This document shows positions 1 through 5,653 of a DNA stretch of 5,655 nucleotides, in pieces; within the stretch, counting starts at the first letter, position 1, and each line of letters starts with the position of its first letter. Location of the stretch: assembly GCA_964541695.1 (NCBI GenBank), contig CAZIRB010000129.1, positions 1 through 5,655 of the forward strand. Direction: 5' to 3'. Below the pieces are notes generated by a model, which was given only the letters and a program-made list of their open reading frames with translations, was not told where the DNA came from and searched no databases. The DNA is from CAZKGE01 sp964541695. Its GTDB lineage: Bacteria > Bacillota > Clostridia > Christensenellales > CAG-138. Made by a program: the position numbers and the translations under genes.

Positions 1-56
1 GGTTTTTTTGCGCGTTCGCCGCCGACCAGTTCGGTTGCAGCAGGGACGGGTCTCAT
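1..56 (-). CDS. Possible 5' end of an unidentified gene downstream of radA (partial, runs off the window)
   Basis: An ATG at 56-54 on the minus strand overlaps the radA stop codon by one base (TAATG), a common arrangement for translationally coupled genes. Reading on gives MRPVPAATELVGGERAKK and stays open to the window edge. Against it, there is no clear Shine-Dalgarno sequence before the ATG. Its codons (AGA, CCT, GCT, GCA, AAA) are less GC-ending than those of the neighbouring genes, and a promoter-like -10 box covers the same bases, so transcription might begin after this ATG. In many Bacillota radA is followed by disA, but these 18 residues do not resemble a DisA start that I can recognise. 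The stretch may equally be the untranslated leader of the next gene. Confidence 0.3.
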   Translation of the reverse strand, partial: MRPVPAATELVGGERAKK

Positions 57-83
57 TATAGCACAGGCTTTTGCGCGGCGCAA
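55..83 (-). promoter_or_regulatory. Candidate promoter inside the 3' end of radA, reading leftward
   Basis: On the minus strand TTGCGC (83-78) is followed after exactly 17 bp by TATAAT (60-55). The -10 box is preceded by TGC, giving a perfect extended -10 (TGnTATAAT). The -35 matches the sigma-A consensus only in its first three bases. A perfect TATAAT is unexpected in such GC-rich DNA. It would start transcription near position 48, to the left of the ATG that overlaps the radA stop, and so would serve a gene starting outside the window. The same -35 hexamer occurs in both candidate promoters of the dnaX intergenic region. Confidence 0.42.
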
Positions 84-1399
84 TACGCGATCGCCTCGCC
101 CACGGACGCGAGCGCGACGACCTTCGCGTTTTCCGGCGCCTTGACGCGCGCGCTCTTGGGCAGGAGCAGGTTTGTGTATCCAAGCCGCACGCATTCGCGC
201 ACACGCAGGTCCATCTGCGGCACGGCCCGGAGCTCGCCGGTCAGCCCGACTTCGCCGATGGCCGCCGTGTGCGCGGGCAGGGGGTTGTCCGAAAGCGCCG
301 ACGCGATGCACAGCGACAAAGCAAAGTCCGCGCCGCGCTCATCAAGCCGGAGATTGCCCACAACGTTGACGTACACGTCGCGGTCGGAGAGCCGAAGGTG
401 CGCCTTCTTCTCGAGCACCGCGAGAATCAGCGCGAGGCGCCCGTTATCGATGCCCGCCGCCGCGCGCCGCGGGCTGGCCAGGGCCGAACTGGCGACCAGC
501 GCCTGCACCTCCGCTAAGAGCGGCCGCGAGCCCTCGAGCACGCAGGTGACCGCGCAGCCCGCCGCGCGCTCGCCGGACAGAAACAAATTCGACGGGTCGG
601 CGACCTGCCGCATGCCCGCGTCCGTCATCTCGAACACGCCGACCTCGTTCGTCGAGCCGAAGCGGTTCTTGACCGCGCGCAGCAGCCGCAGTCCCTGGTG
701 GCGGTCGCCCTCGAAATACAAAACCGTATCCACAATGTGCTCGAGCACGCGCGGCCCGGCCAGCGCCCCGTCCTTGGTCACGTGGCCCACAATCAACACC
801 ATCGCGCCGCTCTCCTTGGCGTAGCGCGTGAACAGATCCGTCGCGGCCCGCACCTGCGAAACGCTCCCCGGCGCGCTCGAGATGTCCTCGGCGACCATGG
901 TCTGGATCGAGTCGATGATCAGAATATCGCTTTTTAGCTGCCGCGCCTGCTCCAGCACCGAGGACGCGTCCGTCTCGCACAGCAGGTGCATATCGTTTTT
1001 GACCCCGAGGCGCGCGGCGCGCAGCTTGATCTGCGCGGCGCTCTCCTCGCCGGAGACGTACAGTACGCTCCCCGTGCCGGACAGCGCGTCGGCCGCCTGC
1101 AGAAGCAGCGTCGACTTGCCGATACCGGGGTCGCCGCCGAGCAGCGCGACCATGCCGGGCAAAAGCCCGCCGCCGAGCACGCGGTCGAGCTCCGACATGC
1201 CCGTCGACACGCGCTTGACCTGCGCCGTCGACACCTCGGACAGCTTCTGCGCGCCTTGCGACGCGCGCGGCTGACGCACGCTGACGGCCGCGTCCTCGAC
1301 CATCGTGTTCCAGCTGCCGCACTGCGGGCACTTGCCCATCCACTTGGCCGACTCGTAGCCGCACTCGCCGCAGCTAAACACCGTCCTATCCTTGGCCAT
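56..1399 (-). CDS. radA: RadA, DNA repair protein / branch-migration helicase (Sms)
   Basis: RadA is a hexameric, RecA-related ATPase that drives DNA branch migration from D-loops during homologous recombination and helps process stalled forks. The 447-residue product is close to the usual family length (about 450). Visible in order: an N-terminal zinc finger with C10, C13, C24 and C27 (CPQC at 24-27); a RecA-like core with Walker A GGDPGIGKST (88-97) and Walker B ILIIDS (159-164); the RadA signature KNRFGST (244-250); and a C-terminal Lon-like domain (about 290-447) containing GEVGLTGELRAV (382-393). The start is the ATG at 1399, not the upstream in-frame ATG at 1495. The protein then begins MAKDRTVFSCGECGY as the family does, and a strong Shine-Dalgarno sequence sits just before it. 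The gene overlaps the end of the upstream propeller gene by 14 bp, so the two are probably cotranscribed and translationally coupled. The stop is TAA at 58-56. Confidence 0.97.
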   Translation of the reverse strand: MAKDRTVFSCGECGYESAKWMGKCPQCGSWNTMVEDAAVSVRQPRASQGAQKLSEVSTAQVKRVSTGMSELDRVLGGGLLPGMVALLGGDPGIGKSTLLLQAADALSGTGSVLYVSGEESAAQIKLRAARLGVKNDMHLLCETDASSVLEQARQLKSDILIIDSIQTMVAEDISSAPGSVSQVRAATDLFTRYAKESGAMVLIVGHVTKDGALAGPRVLEHIVDTVLYFEGDRHQGLRLLRAVKNRFGSTNEVGVFEMTDAGMRQVADPSNLFLSGERAAGCAVTCVLEGSRPLLAEVQALVASSALASPRRAAAGIDNGRLALILAVLEKKAHLRLSDRDVYVNVVGNLRLDERGADFALSLCIASALSDNPLPAHTAAIGEVGLTGELRAVPQMDLRVRECVRLGYTNLLLPKSARVKAPENAKVVALASVGEAIAYCAAQKPVL

Positions 1400-2540
1400 T
1401 TTCCCTCCCCAAATCCTGATACCGGCAGACCGCCGCCCCGTTTGCCGCCGTCTCGCGCCAGAGCGCCCAGTTTCCGCCCGCGGCGAGCAGCACATTGGCC
1501 GAGCCGGTTTCCGACAGCACGTGCGTTTTTCCGTCCGCCAGGCCGAACGCGCAGATCGTCCCGTCGAGCGCGTACACGGCGTAGTCCGCCGCCAGAGCGT
1601 AATCCACTACGCCTTGCGCCGCGAGCGCGGCCTTGCCGCCCTTCTGCATCACGTACAGGTCGGCGTCGTATCCGTGCGCGCCGCTCAGGAACGCATAGAA
1701 CCGGTCGCTGCACTTGGGGTCGTGCACCAATGTGCGCTGATGCCATGTCTCGCGCGCGCCGTTTTCAACGTCGGCGACCTCGAGCGCGCCCGCGCCCCCG
1801 GCGTCCGCGCCGGCGTAGACCACGACGCCGCCCGCCATGTCCGGCTCCGACGCGCCGTACTGCGCATCCGTAAACCTGGCGAGCGTCAGCCCGCGGTTTG
1901 CGGCCAAATCGACGACGTACAGCTCCGCGGCCTGCTCGTCCGTGCGCGCCGTGTAGCACAGGTACTGCCCGTCGAGGCGCAGCTTCGGCACGCCGTAGCG
2001 CACGTCGGCGAGCCAGCGTACTGTTCCCGCCGCCTTGTCGAGCACGCGTATCGCGCCGCCGCCCGCGGCCTTGGCGTCCACATAAACCAGATAGCTCCCG
2101 TTCTGCACGGGATTGCGCACGGCGTCGAACGCGCGCTCGACGCCCTCGACCGCGCGCGTTTCCCCCGTGGCAAAGTCATATTCGTACAGCGTGTCCGGCC
2201 GCTCCGCGTCCGCGCCCGCGCAGAACAGCAGCGTATCGCCGTCGATCGACGGGTCGGCGATCGCAAATATTCCGAGCGTCTCCGGCAGGACCAGCGTCCC
2301 GGCCGCGGCAAGCGGCGCGGACTCCGTTTTCGACGCCGCGGCGGCTTCGGGCGGGGCGGTCGGCTCCGTTGCCGCGCCGACGAAGAGCCTTCCCGCCGCC
2401 GGGCGCAGGACGGATACGGCCAGAACCACGGCCGCGGCGGCCGCGGCGACCGTGATGAAAAGCTTCAGCACCGGGCCCAGGACGGTCTCGTCCGGGTCGC
2501 GACGCCGGTTTGGATTGTAGCGAAGCGCGCGCCTGTTCAT
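1386..2540 (-). CDS. Membrane-anchored beta-propeller-like protein of unknown function
   Basis: I do not recognise this 384-residue protein as a named family. It has an Arg-rich N-terminus (MNRRALRYNPNRRRD), then one hydrophobic segment (about 21-46, ending AAAAAAVVLAVSVL), then an Ala/Pro/Glu-rich linker (about 55-85). The basic N-terminus predicts a single-pass anchor with the body outside the cell. Residues about 88-380 hold roughly seven 35-45-residue repeats, each with a 'GxYLVYxD...LYxxDLAxG' pattern: near 90-133, 134-180, 181-224, 225-268, 269-309, 310-345 and 346-378. This resembles TolB/WD40-type or DUF5050-like propellers. Such folds usually bind proteins or ligands; no catalytic residues stand out. 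There is no lipobox, so it is not a typical lipoprotein. The ATG has no convincing Shine-Dalgarno sequence, but a later start would lose the charged N-terminus. It overlaps radA and probably leads that operon. Confidence 0.85.
   Translation of the reverse strand: MNRRALRYNPNRRRDPDETVLGPVLKLFITVAAAAAAVVLAVSVLRPAAGRLFVGAATEPTAPPEAAAASKTESAPLAAAGTLVLPETLGIFAIADPSIDGDTLLFCAGADAERPDTLYEYDFATGETRAVEGVERAFDAVRNPVQNGSYLVYVDAKAAGGGAIRVLDKAAGTVRWLADVRYGVPKLRLDGQYLCYTARTDEQAAELYVVDLAANRGLTLARFTDAQYGASEPDMAGGVVVYAGADAGGAGALEVADVENGARETWHQRTLVHDPKCSDRFYAFLSGAHGYDADLYVMQKGGKAALAAQGVVDYALAADYAVYALDGTICAFGLADGKTHVLSETGSANVLLAAGGNWALWRETAANGAAVCRYQDLGRENGQG
1400..1410 (-). promoter_or_regulatory. Shine-Dalgarno sequence that fixes the radA start
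   Basis: On the minus strand GGGGAGGGAAA runs straight into the ATG at 1399. The purine-rich core is a strong anti-Shine-Dalgarno match with a short spacing of about 3-5 bases. It lies inside the coding sequence of the upstream gene, whose stop is 14 bp further on, so ribosomes ending that gene would pass over it. It supports starting radA here rather than at 1495. Confidence 0.75.
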
Positions 2541-2548
2541 ACGCGTCC

Positions 2549-2577
2549 ATTTTACCGCAGGCCGCCATGTTGCGCAA
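2549..2577 (-). promoter_or_regulatory. Candidate promoter for the propeller gene-radA operon
   Basis: On the minus strand TTGCGC (2577-2572) is followed after 17 bp by TAAAAT (2554-2549), five of six bases matching the -10 consensus. Transcription would begin around 2542, only a couple of bases before the ATG at 2540. The message would be almost leaderless, which fits the lack of a clear Shine-Dalgarno sequence there. The -35 match is weak (TTG only). Its bases are shared with the opposing dnaX promoter. Confidence 0.45.
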
Positions 2578-2599
2578 GCACCGCGGTTTACGGTATACT
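2570..2599 (+). promoter_or_regulatory. Candidate promoter for the dnaX-ybaB-recR operon
   Basis: TTGCGC (2570-2575) is followed after 18 bp by TATACT (2594-2599), five of six bases matching the -10 consensus. The expected start of transcription is near 2606. That gives a leader of about 17 bases containing the Shine-Dalgarno sequence GGAGGG (2611-2616), six bases before the dnaX ATG. The -35 half is weak apart from TTG. The palindrome TTGCGCAA (2570-2577) makes this -35 overlap the one facing the other way. Confidence 0.55.
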
Positions 2600-2622
2600 A
2601 GGCGCAGGACGGAGGGATTGGG

Positions 2623-4413
2623 ATGGCATACCGCGCGCTGTACCGGCAGTACCGGCCGAGGACGTTTGCCGAGGTGATCGGCCAGGAGCATATCACGACG
2701 ATCCTGAAGAATCAGGTCGCGGCCGGCCGCGCCGCGCACGCGTACCTGTTTTGCGGCACGCGCGGCACCGGCAAGACCAGCACGGCCAAGATCCTCGCGC
2801 GCGCGGTCAACTGCCTCGCGCCGAAGAACGGCGAGCCCTGCGGCGTCTGCGCCGCCTGCCTGGCCTCCGCGGACGAGAACGCCGTCGACATCCTCGAGCT
2901 CGACGCCGCGTCCAACAACGGCGTCGACGACGCGCGCGCGCTCATCGAGCAGTCGCAGTACGCGCCGATGCAGCTAGGCCGCCGCGTGTTCATCATCGAC
3001 GAAGCGCACATGCTCACGGGCCCGGCGTTCAACGCGCTGCTCAAGACACTCGAGGAGCCGCCCGCGCACGTGCTGTTCATACTCGCCACCACCGAGCCGC
3101 AGAAGCTTCCCGCGACGATCGTGTCGCGCTGCCAGCGGTTCGATTTCCGCCGCCACTCGATCGCAAACATCGTGCAGACGCTCAAAACCGTACTGGACAA
3201 GGCCGGCGCGCGCATCGACGACGAGGGGCTCACGCTGATCGCGCGCGCGGCCGACGGCGGCATGCGCGACGCGCTGTCGCTCGCCGACCAGTGCCTCTCG
3301 TTCATCGGCGACACCGTCACAAAACGGGACGTGCTCGACGTGCTCGGCGGCATGGAGGAGAGCTTTTTGTTCGATATTGCCTCCGCGCTGCTTGCTTCCG
3401 ACGCGGCGACGGCGCTTTCGATGCTCGACGGCATCGTGCGCGCGGGGCGCGACCTGACCGTTTTCTGCCAGGACCTGACTGCGCACGTGCGCGCGCTGCT
3501 CTTGGCCAGGACCTGCGGCGAATGCGCGGACCTTCTCGAATGTACGCAGGACGCGATGCGCCGCTACCTCGAGCAGGCCGCGCCTGCGTCCGAATCGTTC
3601 CTGCTGCGCGCGCTTGAGCTATTGGTCGCCGCGCAGAACGACATGCGCTACCTCTCGTCGCCGCGCACGCTGCTCGAGAGCGTGCTCGTGCGCATCTGCC
3701 GCCCGGAGGACGAGCTTTCGCTGACCGCGCTCGCCGCGCGCGTCGATCGGATTGAGCAGGGGGGCGTGGCCCAGCGGGCGGCTGAGTCCGCGGTGCGGCA
3801 GCCGGCGGACGTGACACAGGACGCGGCAGAAACGGGACGGGAGCGGAAGGCGACTCAAGCATACGCACAATCCCAGCGGGCGGCCGGGCCTGCGCAGACG
3901 GACGGTGGAGTTCCCGCACCGGCGGAAGCGCGCGGGGCGGGCGGGGCGGGCGAGCCGCGGGATCAGGACGCGCACGGCGACGCCGGCCGGTCCGCCGGCG
4001 CAAGGGAAGCGGCCGGAACGGGTGGAACGGACGAAGCGCCTCCGCGGGGCGCGCAAAAACCGGCGGACCCCGTCTCCGCGGCCACGGAGCCGCAATCGCT
4101 CGGCGCGGCGGGGCTATGGACCGCGCTGCTTGCGGAACTATATAAGCAGAACATCCTCGTGCACGCCCTCGCGCGCGACGGCGTGCCGCAGTCGTTCGAA
4201 AACAATGTGCTCAGCGTCGGCTTCGACGCGGGCCACGGCGCGCAGCTTGCGGGGCTATCCGCGCCGATCAATTTCAATAAGATGCAGTCGATTCTGACCG
4301 GGCTGTCCCCAAGCGCGCGGCTCTTGCTCGTCAAGCTCGAGCCAAAGCCAATAAGCGACGAAAACATTGAGCGCGCAAAGGCGCTGTTCGGCGACAAGCT
4401 CGTGATCAAATAG
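2623..4413 (+). CDS. dnaX: DNA polymerase III subunit tau (DnaX), clamp-loader ATPase
   Basis: DnaX is the motor subunit of the clamp loader that places the beta clamp on primed DNA; the tau form also ties the loader to polymerase and helicase. The 596-residue product begins MAYRALYRQYRPRTF, as the family does. Visible: Walker A GTRGTGKTS (45-53); zinc ligands C64, C73, C76 and C79, with the same spacing as E. coli DnaX; Walker B with DEAH (122-129); the SRC motif with the arginine finger (168-170); sensor 2 GGMRDALS (212-219); and the helical collar domain III (about 243-365). A low-complexity linker rich in Ala, Gly, Glu, Pro and Arg runs from about 378 to 493, followed by a folded C-terminal domain (about 494-596, LWTALLAELYKQN). 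No strong slippery heptamer is seen, so a shorter gamma form by frameshifting is not supported. First gene of a plus-strand operon, preceded by GGAGGG at six bases. Confidence 0.97.
   Translation: MAYRALYRQYRPRTFAEVIGQEHITTILKNQVAAGRAAHAYLFCGTRGTGKTSTAKILARAVNCLAPKNGEPCGVCAACLASADENAVDILELDAASNNGVDDARALIEQSQYAPMQLGRRVFIIDEAHMLTGPAFNALLKTLEEPPAHVLFILATTEPQKLPATIVSRCQRFDFRRHSIANIVQTLKTVLDKAGARIDDEGLTLIARAADGGMRDALSLADQCLSFIGDTVTKRDVLDVLGGMEESFLFDIASALLASDAATALSMLDGIVRAGRDLTVFCQDLTAHVRALLLARTCGECADLLECTQDAMRRYLEQAAPASESFLLRALELLVAAQNDMRYLSSPRTLLESVLVRICRPEDELSLTALAARVDRIEQGGVAQRAAESAVRQPADVTQDAAETGRERKATQAYAQSQRAAGPAQTDGGVPAPAEARGAGGAGEPRDQDAHGDAGRSAGAREAAGTGGTDEAPPRGAQKPADPVSAATEPQSLGAAGLWTALLAELYKQNILVHALARDGVPQSFENNVLSVGFDAGHGAQLAGLSAPINFNKMQSILTGLSPSARLLLVKLEPKPISDENIERAKALFGDKLVIK
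3934..3950 (+). other. G-quadruplex motif with single-base loops in the dnaX linker
   Basis: The bases GGGGCGGGCGGGGCGGG form four runs of three or four G, each separated by one C. This is the tight-loop pattern expected to give a very stable parallel quadruplex. It lies on the coding strand, so it would also be present in the mRNA. It encodes Gly-Ala-Gly-Gly-Ala-Gly (residues 438-443) in the disordered linker. It may simply reflect Gly/Ala codons in GC-rich DNA. Confidence 0.6.
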
Positions 4414-4437
4414 CAGGAGTAAAACGGAGGTTTTCCT

Positions 4438-4773
4438 ATGGCAAAGGGCGGATTCCCCGGCATGGGCGGGGCCAATATGCAGCAGCTGATGAAGCAGGCC
4501 CAGAAGATGCAGCAGGACATGCAGAAAGCGCAGGCGGAGCTTGCCGAGCGCGAGTTCACCGCCGCCGCGGGCGGCGGCATGGTGTCCGCAACCGTTCGCG
4601 GCGACAAGACGCTGGTCAAGCTTACGATCTCGCCGGACTGCGTCGATCCCGACGACGTCGAGATGCTGCAGGACCTCGTCTGCGCCGCCGTCAACGAGGC
4701 GCTGCGTACGGCCGCCGAGACCATCGACGCCGAGATGCGCAGGTTCACCGGCGGCATGGGGCTCGGGCTCTAA
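4438..4773 (+). CDS. ybaB: YbaB/EbfC family nucleoid-associated DNA-binding protein
   Basis: YbaB (EbfC) proteins are small dimeric DNA-binding proteins thought to help organise the nucleoid and influence expression. The 111-residue length is typical. The N-terminus is Met/Gly-rich (GGFPGMGGANMQQLMKQ), followed by a long amphipathic helix rich in Gln, Met and Lys (about 14-38). Next comes the family pattern of glycines and beta strands (AAAGGGMVSATVRGDKTLVKL, in two parts around 42-62), the ISPDCVDPDDVEMLQDL segment (64-80), and a C-terminal helix ending MRRFTGGMG. The gene sits 24 bp after dnaX and 12 bp before recR, the standard bacterial order. The Shine-Dalgarno sequence GGAGG (4426-4430) lies seven bases before the ATG. 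Its exact contribution to RecR or DnaX activity is not established. Confidence 0.95.
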   Translation: MAKGGFPGMGGANMQQLMKQAQKMQQDMQKAQAELAEREFTAAAGGGMVSATVRGDKTLVKLTISPDCVDPDDVEMLQDLVCAAVNEALRTAAETIDAEMRRFTGGMGLGL

Positions 4774-4785
4774 GAAGGCCGCCGC

Positions 4786-5385
4786 ATGGTTATCATCGAA
4801 CCGATTCAGAAGCTCGTCACGCAGCTTTCGCGCCTGCCCGGCATCGGCACGAAAACCGCGCAGCGGCTTGCCTACCATATCCTGGACGCGCCAGCCGAGC
4901 AGGCCAACGAGCTTGCCGACGCGATCGTCGCCGCCAAGAAGGACGTGCGGTTCTGCCCCGTCTGCGGCACCTATACGGACGTCGTCCCCTGCGCCGTCTG
5001 CGCCGACAAGAGCCGCGACGATACCGTGCTCTGCGTCGTCTGCGACGCGCGCGACGTGCTCAGCATGGAGCGCACCCGCGAGTTCTTCGGCCGCTATCAC
5101 GTGCTGCACGGCGTGCTCTCGCCCATGAACGGCGTAGGCCCCAACGATATCCGCATCAACGAGCTCGTCGAGCGCGTCAAGGCCGGCGGCGTTCGCGAGG
5201 TCATCCTCGCCACCGACCCCGACGTCGAGGGCGAGGCCACCGCGTCCTATATCTCCCGCCTGCTGCGGCCGCTCGGCGTGACCTGCACACGCATCGCGCA
5301 CGGCATCCCCATCGGCGGGAATCTCGAGTACACCGACGAGATCACGCTCGCCAAGGCGCTCGAGGGCCGGCGCGTGATGCAGTAG
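4786..5385 (+). CDS. recR: Recombination mediator protein RecR
   Basis: RecR works with RecO (and RecF) to load RecA onto SSB-covered single-stranded DNA at gaps. The 199-residue product has the full family layout: helix-hairpin-helix LPGIGTKTAQRLA (17-29), which mediates DNA binding and oligomerisation; a zinc finger with C57, C60, C69 and C72; a Toprim domain (about 80-175); and the C-terminal signature GIPIGGNLEYTDEITLAKAL (173-192), followed by EGRR. Two Toprim positions are unusual. C86 stands where E. coli has Glu and B. subtilis Gln. The later motif reads ATDPDVEGEAT (142-152) rather than the common ATNPxxEGEAT. The start ATG has GAAGG (4774-4778) seven bases upstream, just after the ybaB stop. 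Third and last gene of the dnaX operon. The stop is TAG at 5383-5385. Confidence 0.96.
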   Translation: MVIIEPIQKLVTQLSRLPGIGTKTAQRLAYHILDAPAEQANELADAIVAAKKDVRFCPVCGTYTDVVPCAVCADKSRDDTVLCVVCDARDVLSMERTREFFGRYHVLHGVLSPMNGVGPNDIRINELVERVKAGGVREVILATDPDVEGEATASYISRLLRPLGVTCTRIAHGIPIGGNLEYTDEITLAKALEGRRVMQ

Positions 5386-5408
5386 GAACGGGGAACGGCG
5401 GGAACGAA

Positions 5409-5461
5409 GGGGACTCCGTCCCCAAACCCCTGCCAAAGGGCCGAGGGCCCTTTGGAAACCC
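5409..5461 (+). repeat. Intergenic hairpin repeat, copy A
   Basis: The copy has two stem-loops. The first is GGGGAC (5409-5414), loop TCC, GTCCCC (5418-5423). After a spacer AAACCCCTG comes a perfect 10-bp stem: CCAAAGGGCC (5433-5442), loop GAG, GGCCCTTTGG (5446-5455), then AAACCC. Its first 31 bases match copy B at 28 positions. Its last 30 bases recur exactly in reverse at 5582-5611. No T run follows the stem, so it is not a textbook terminator. Confidence 0.85.
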
Positions 5462-5506
5462 GGCGAACCGGCGATTCTGACTTTTGGGCTGCGCAGATTT
5501 TTCGGC

Positions 5507-5557
5507 GGGGACGCCGTCCCCGCACCCCTGCCAAAGGATCTGAGACCCTTGGAGCCC
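5507..5557 (+). repeat. Intergenic hairpin repeat, copy B (diverged, direct)
   Basis: This copy starts exactly 98 bp after copy A. The first hairpin is kept and extended to eight pairs: GCGGGGAC (5505-5512), loop GCC, GTCCCCGC (5516-5523). The second hairpin (5531-5552) has changed bases, a bulged A and one A-C mismatch, but still folds around a TGA loop. One stem pair that is C-G in copy A (5441/5447) is T-A here (5539/5545), so the pairing is preserved. Confidence 0.75.
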
Positions 5558-5581
5558 GCAGGAAACTTCGATGAACCGTTT

Positions 5582-5628
5582 GGGTTTCCAAAGGGCCCTC
5601 GGCCCTTTGGCGGGAGCTTGAGGGGGGC
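5582..5628 (-). repeat. Intergenic hairpin repeat, copy C (inverted)
   Basis: Positions 5582-5611 are the exact reverse complement of 5432-5461 in copy A. They include GGGTTT, the 10-bp stem (CCAAAGGGCC at 5588-5597 and GGCCCTTTGG at 5601-5610) and a CTC loop. The stem itself is symmetrical, so the orientation is shown by the loop and the GGGTTT flank. The following bases to about 5628 resemble the rest of the unit only loosely. Confidence 0.8.
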
Positions 5629-5640
5629 CGAAGCTGAGCG

Positions 5641-5653
5641 CCGCCTGCGGCGG
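5641..5653. repeat. Short GC hairpin at the window edge
   Basis: CCGCC (5641-5645), loop TGC, GGCGG (5649-5653) form a five-pair stem. It may be the start of another repeat that continues beyond the window, or chance in GC-rich DNA. Confidence 0.4.

Noticed and set aside
1400..1495. A longer RadA starting at the ATG at 1495
   Set aside because: The extra 32 residues are unlike any RadA N-terminus and lie inside the upstream gene; the ATG at 1399 has a strong Shine-Dalgarno sequence and the conserved start.
1392..3617. A 741-codon plus-strand open frame across the propeller gene, promoter region and dnaX
   Set aside because: It is Arg-rich, lies opposite or out of frame with clearly conserved genes and shows no domain. 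Long stop-free shadow frames are expected in DNA this GC-rich.
4051..4060. A run of five A in the dnaX linker as a programmed frameshift site
   Set aside because: The frame reads CAA AAA CCG, which is not the A AAA AAG type of slippery heptamer, and five A is much shorter than the runs used for slippage in other dnaX genes.
4255..5436. A 393-codon minus-strand open frame opposite ybaB and recR
   Set aside because: It is antisense to two well-supported genes and its His/Asp/Ala-rich product matches no family I recognise.
5489..5502. CTGCGCAG followed by TTTTT as an intrinsic terminator
   Set aside because: The palindrome leaves no loop, so it cannot form a normal terminator stem before the T run.
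5571..5621. A 16-residue reading frame in the repeat region
   Set aside because: It is made mostly of repeat copy C, has no ribosome-binding site and is too short to support.
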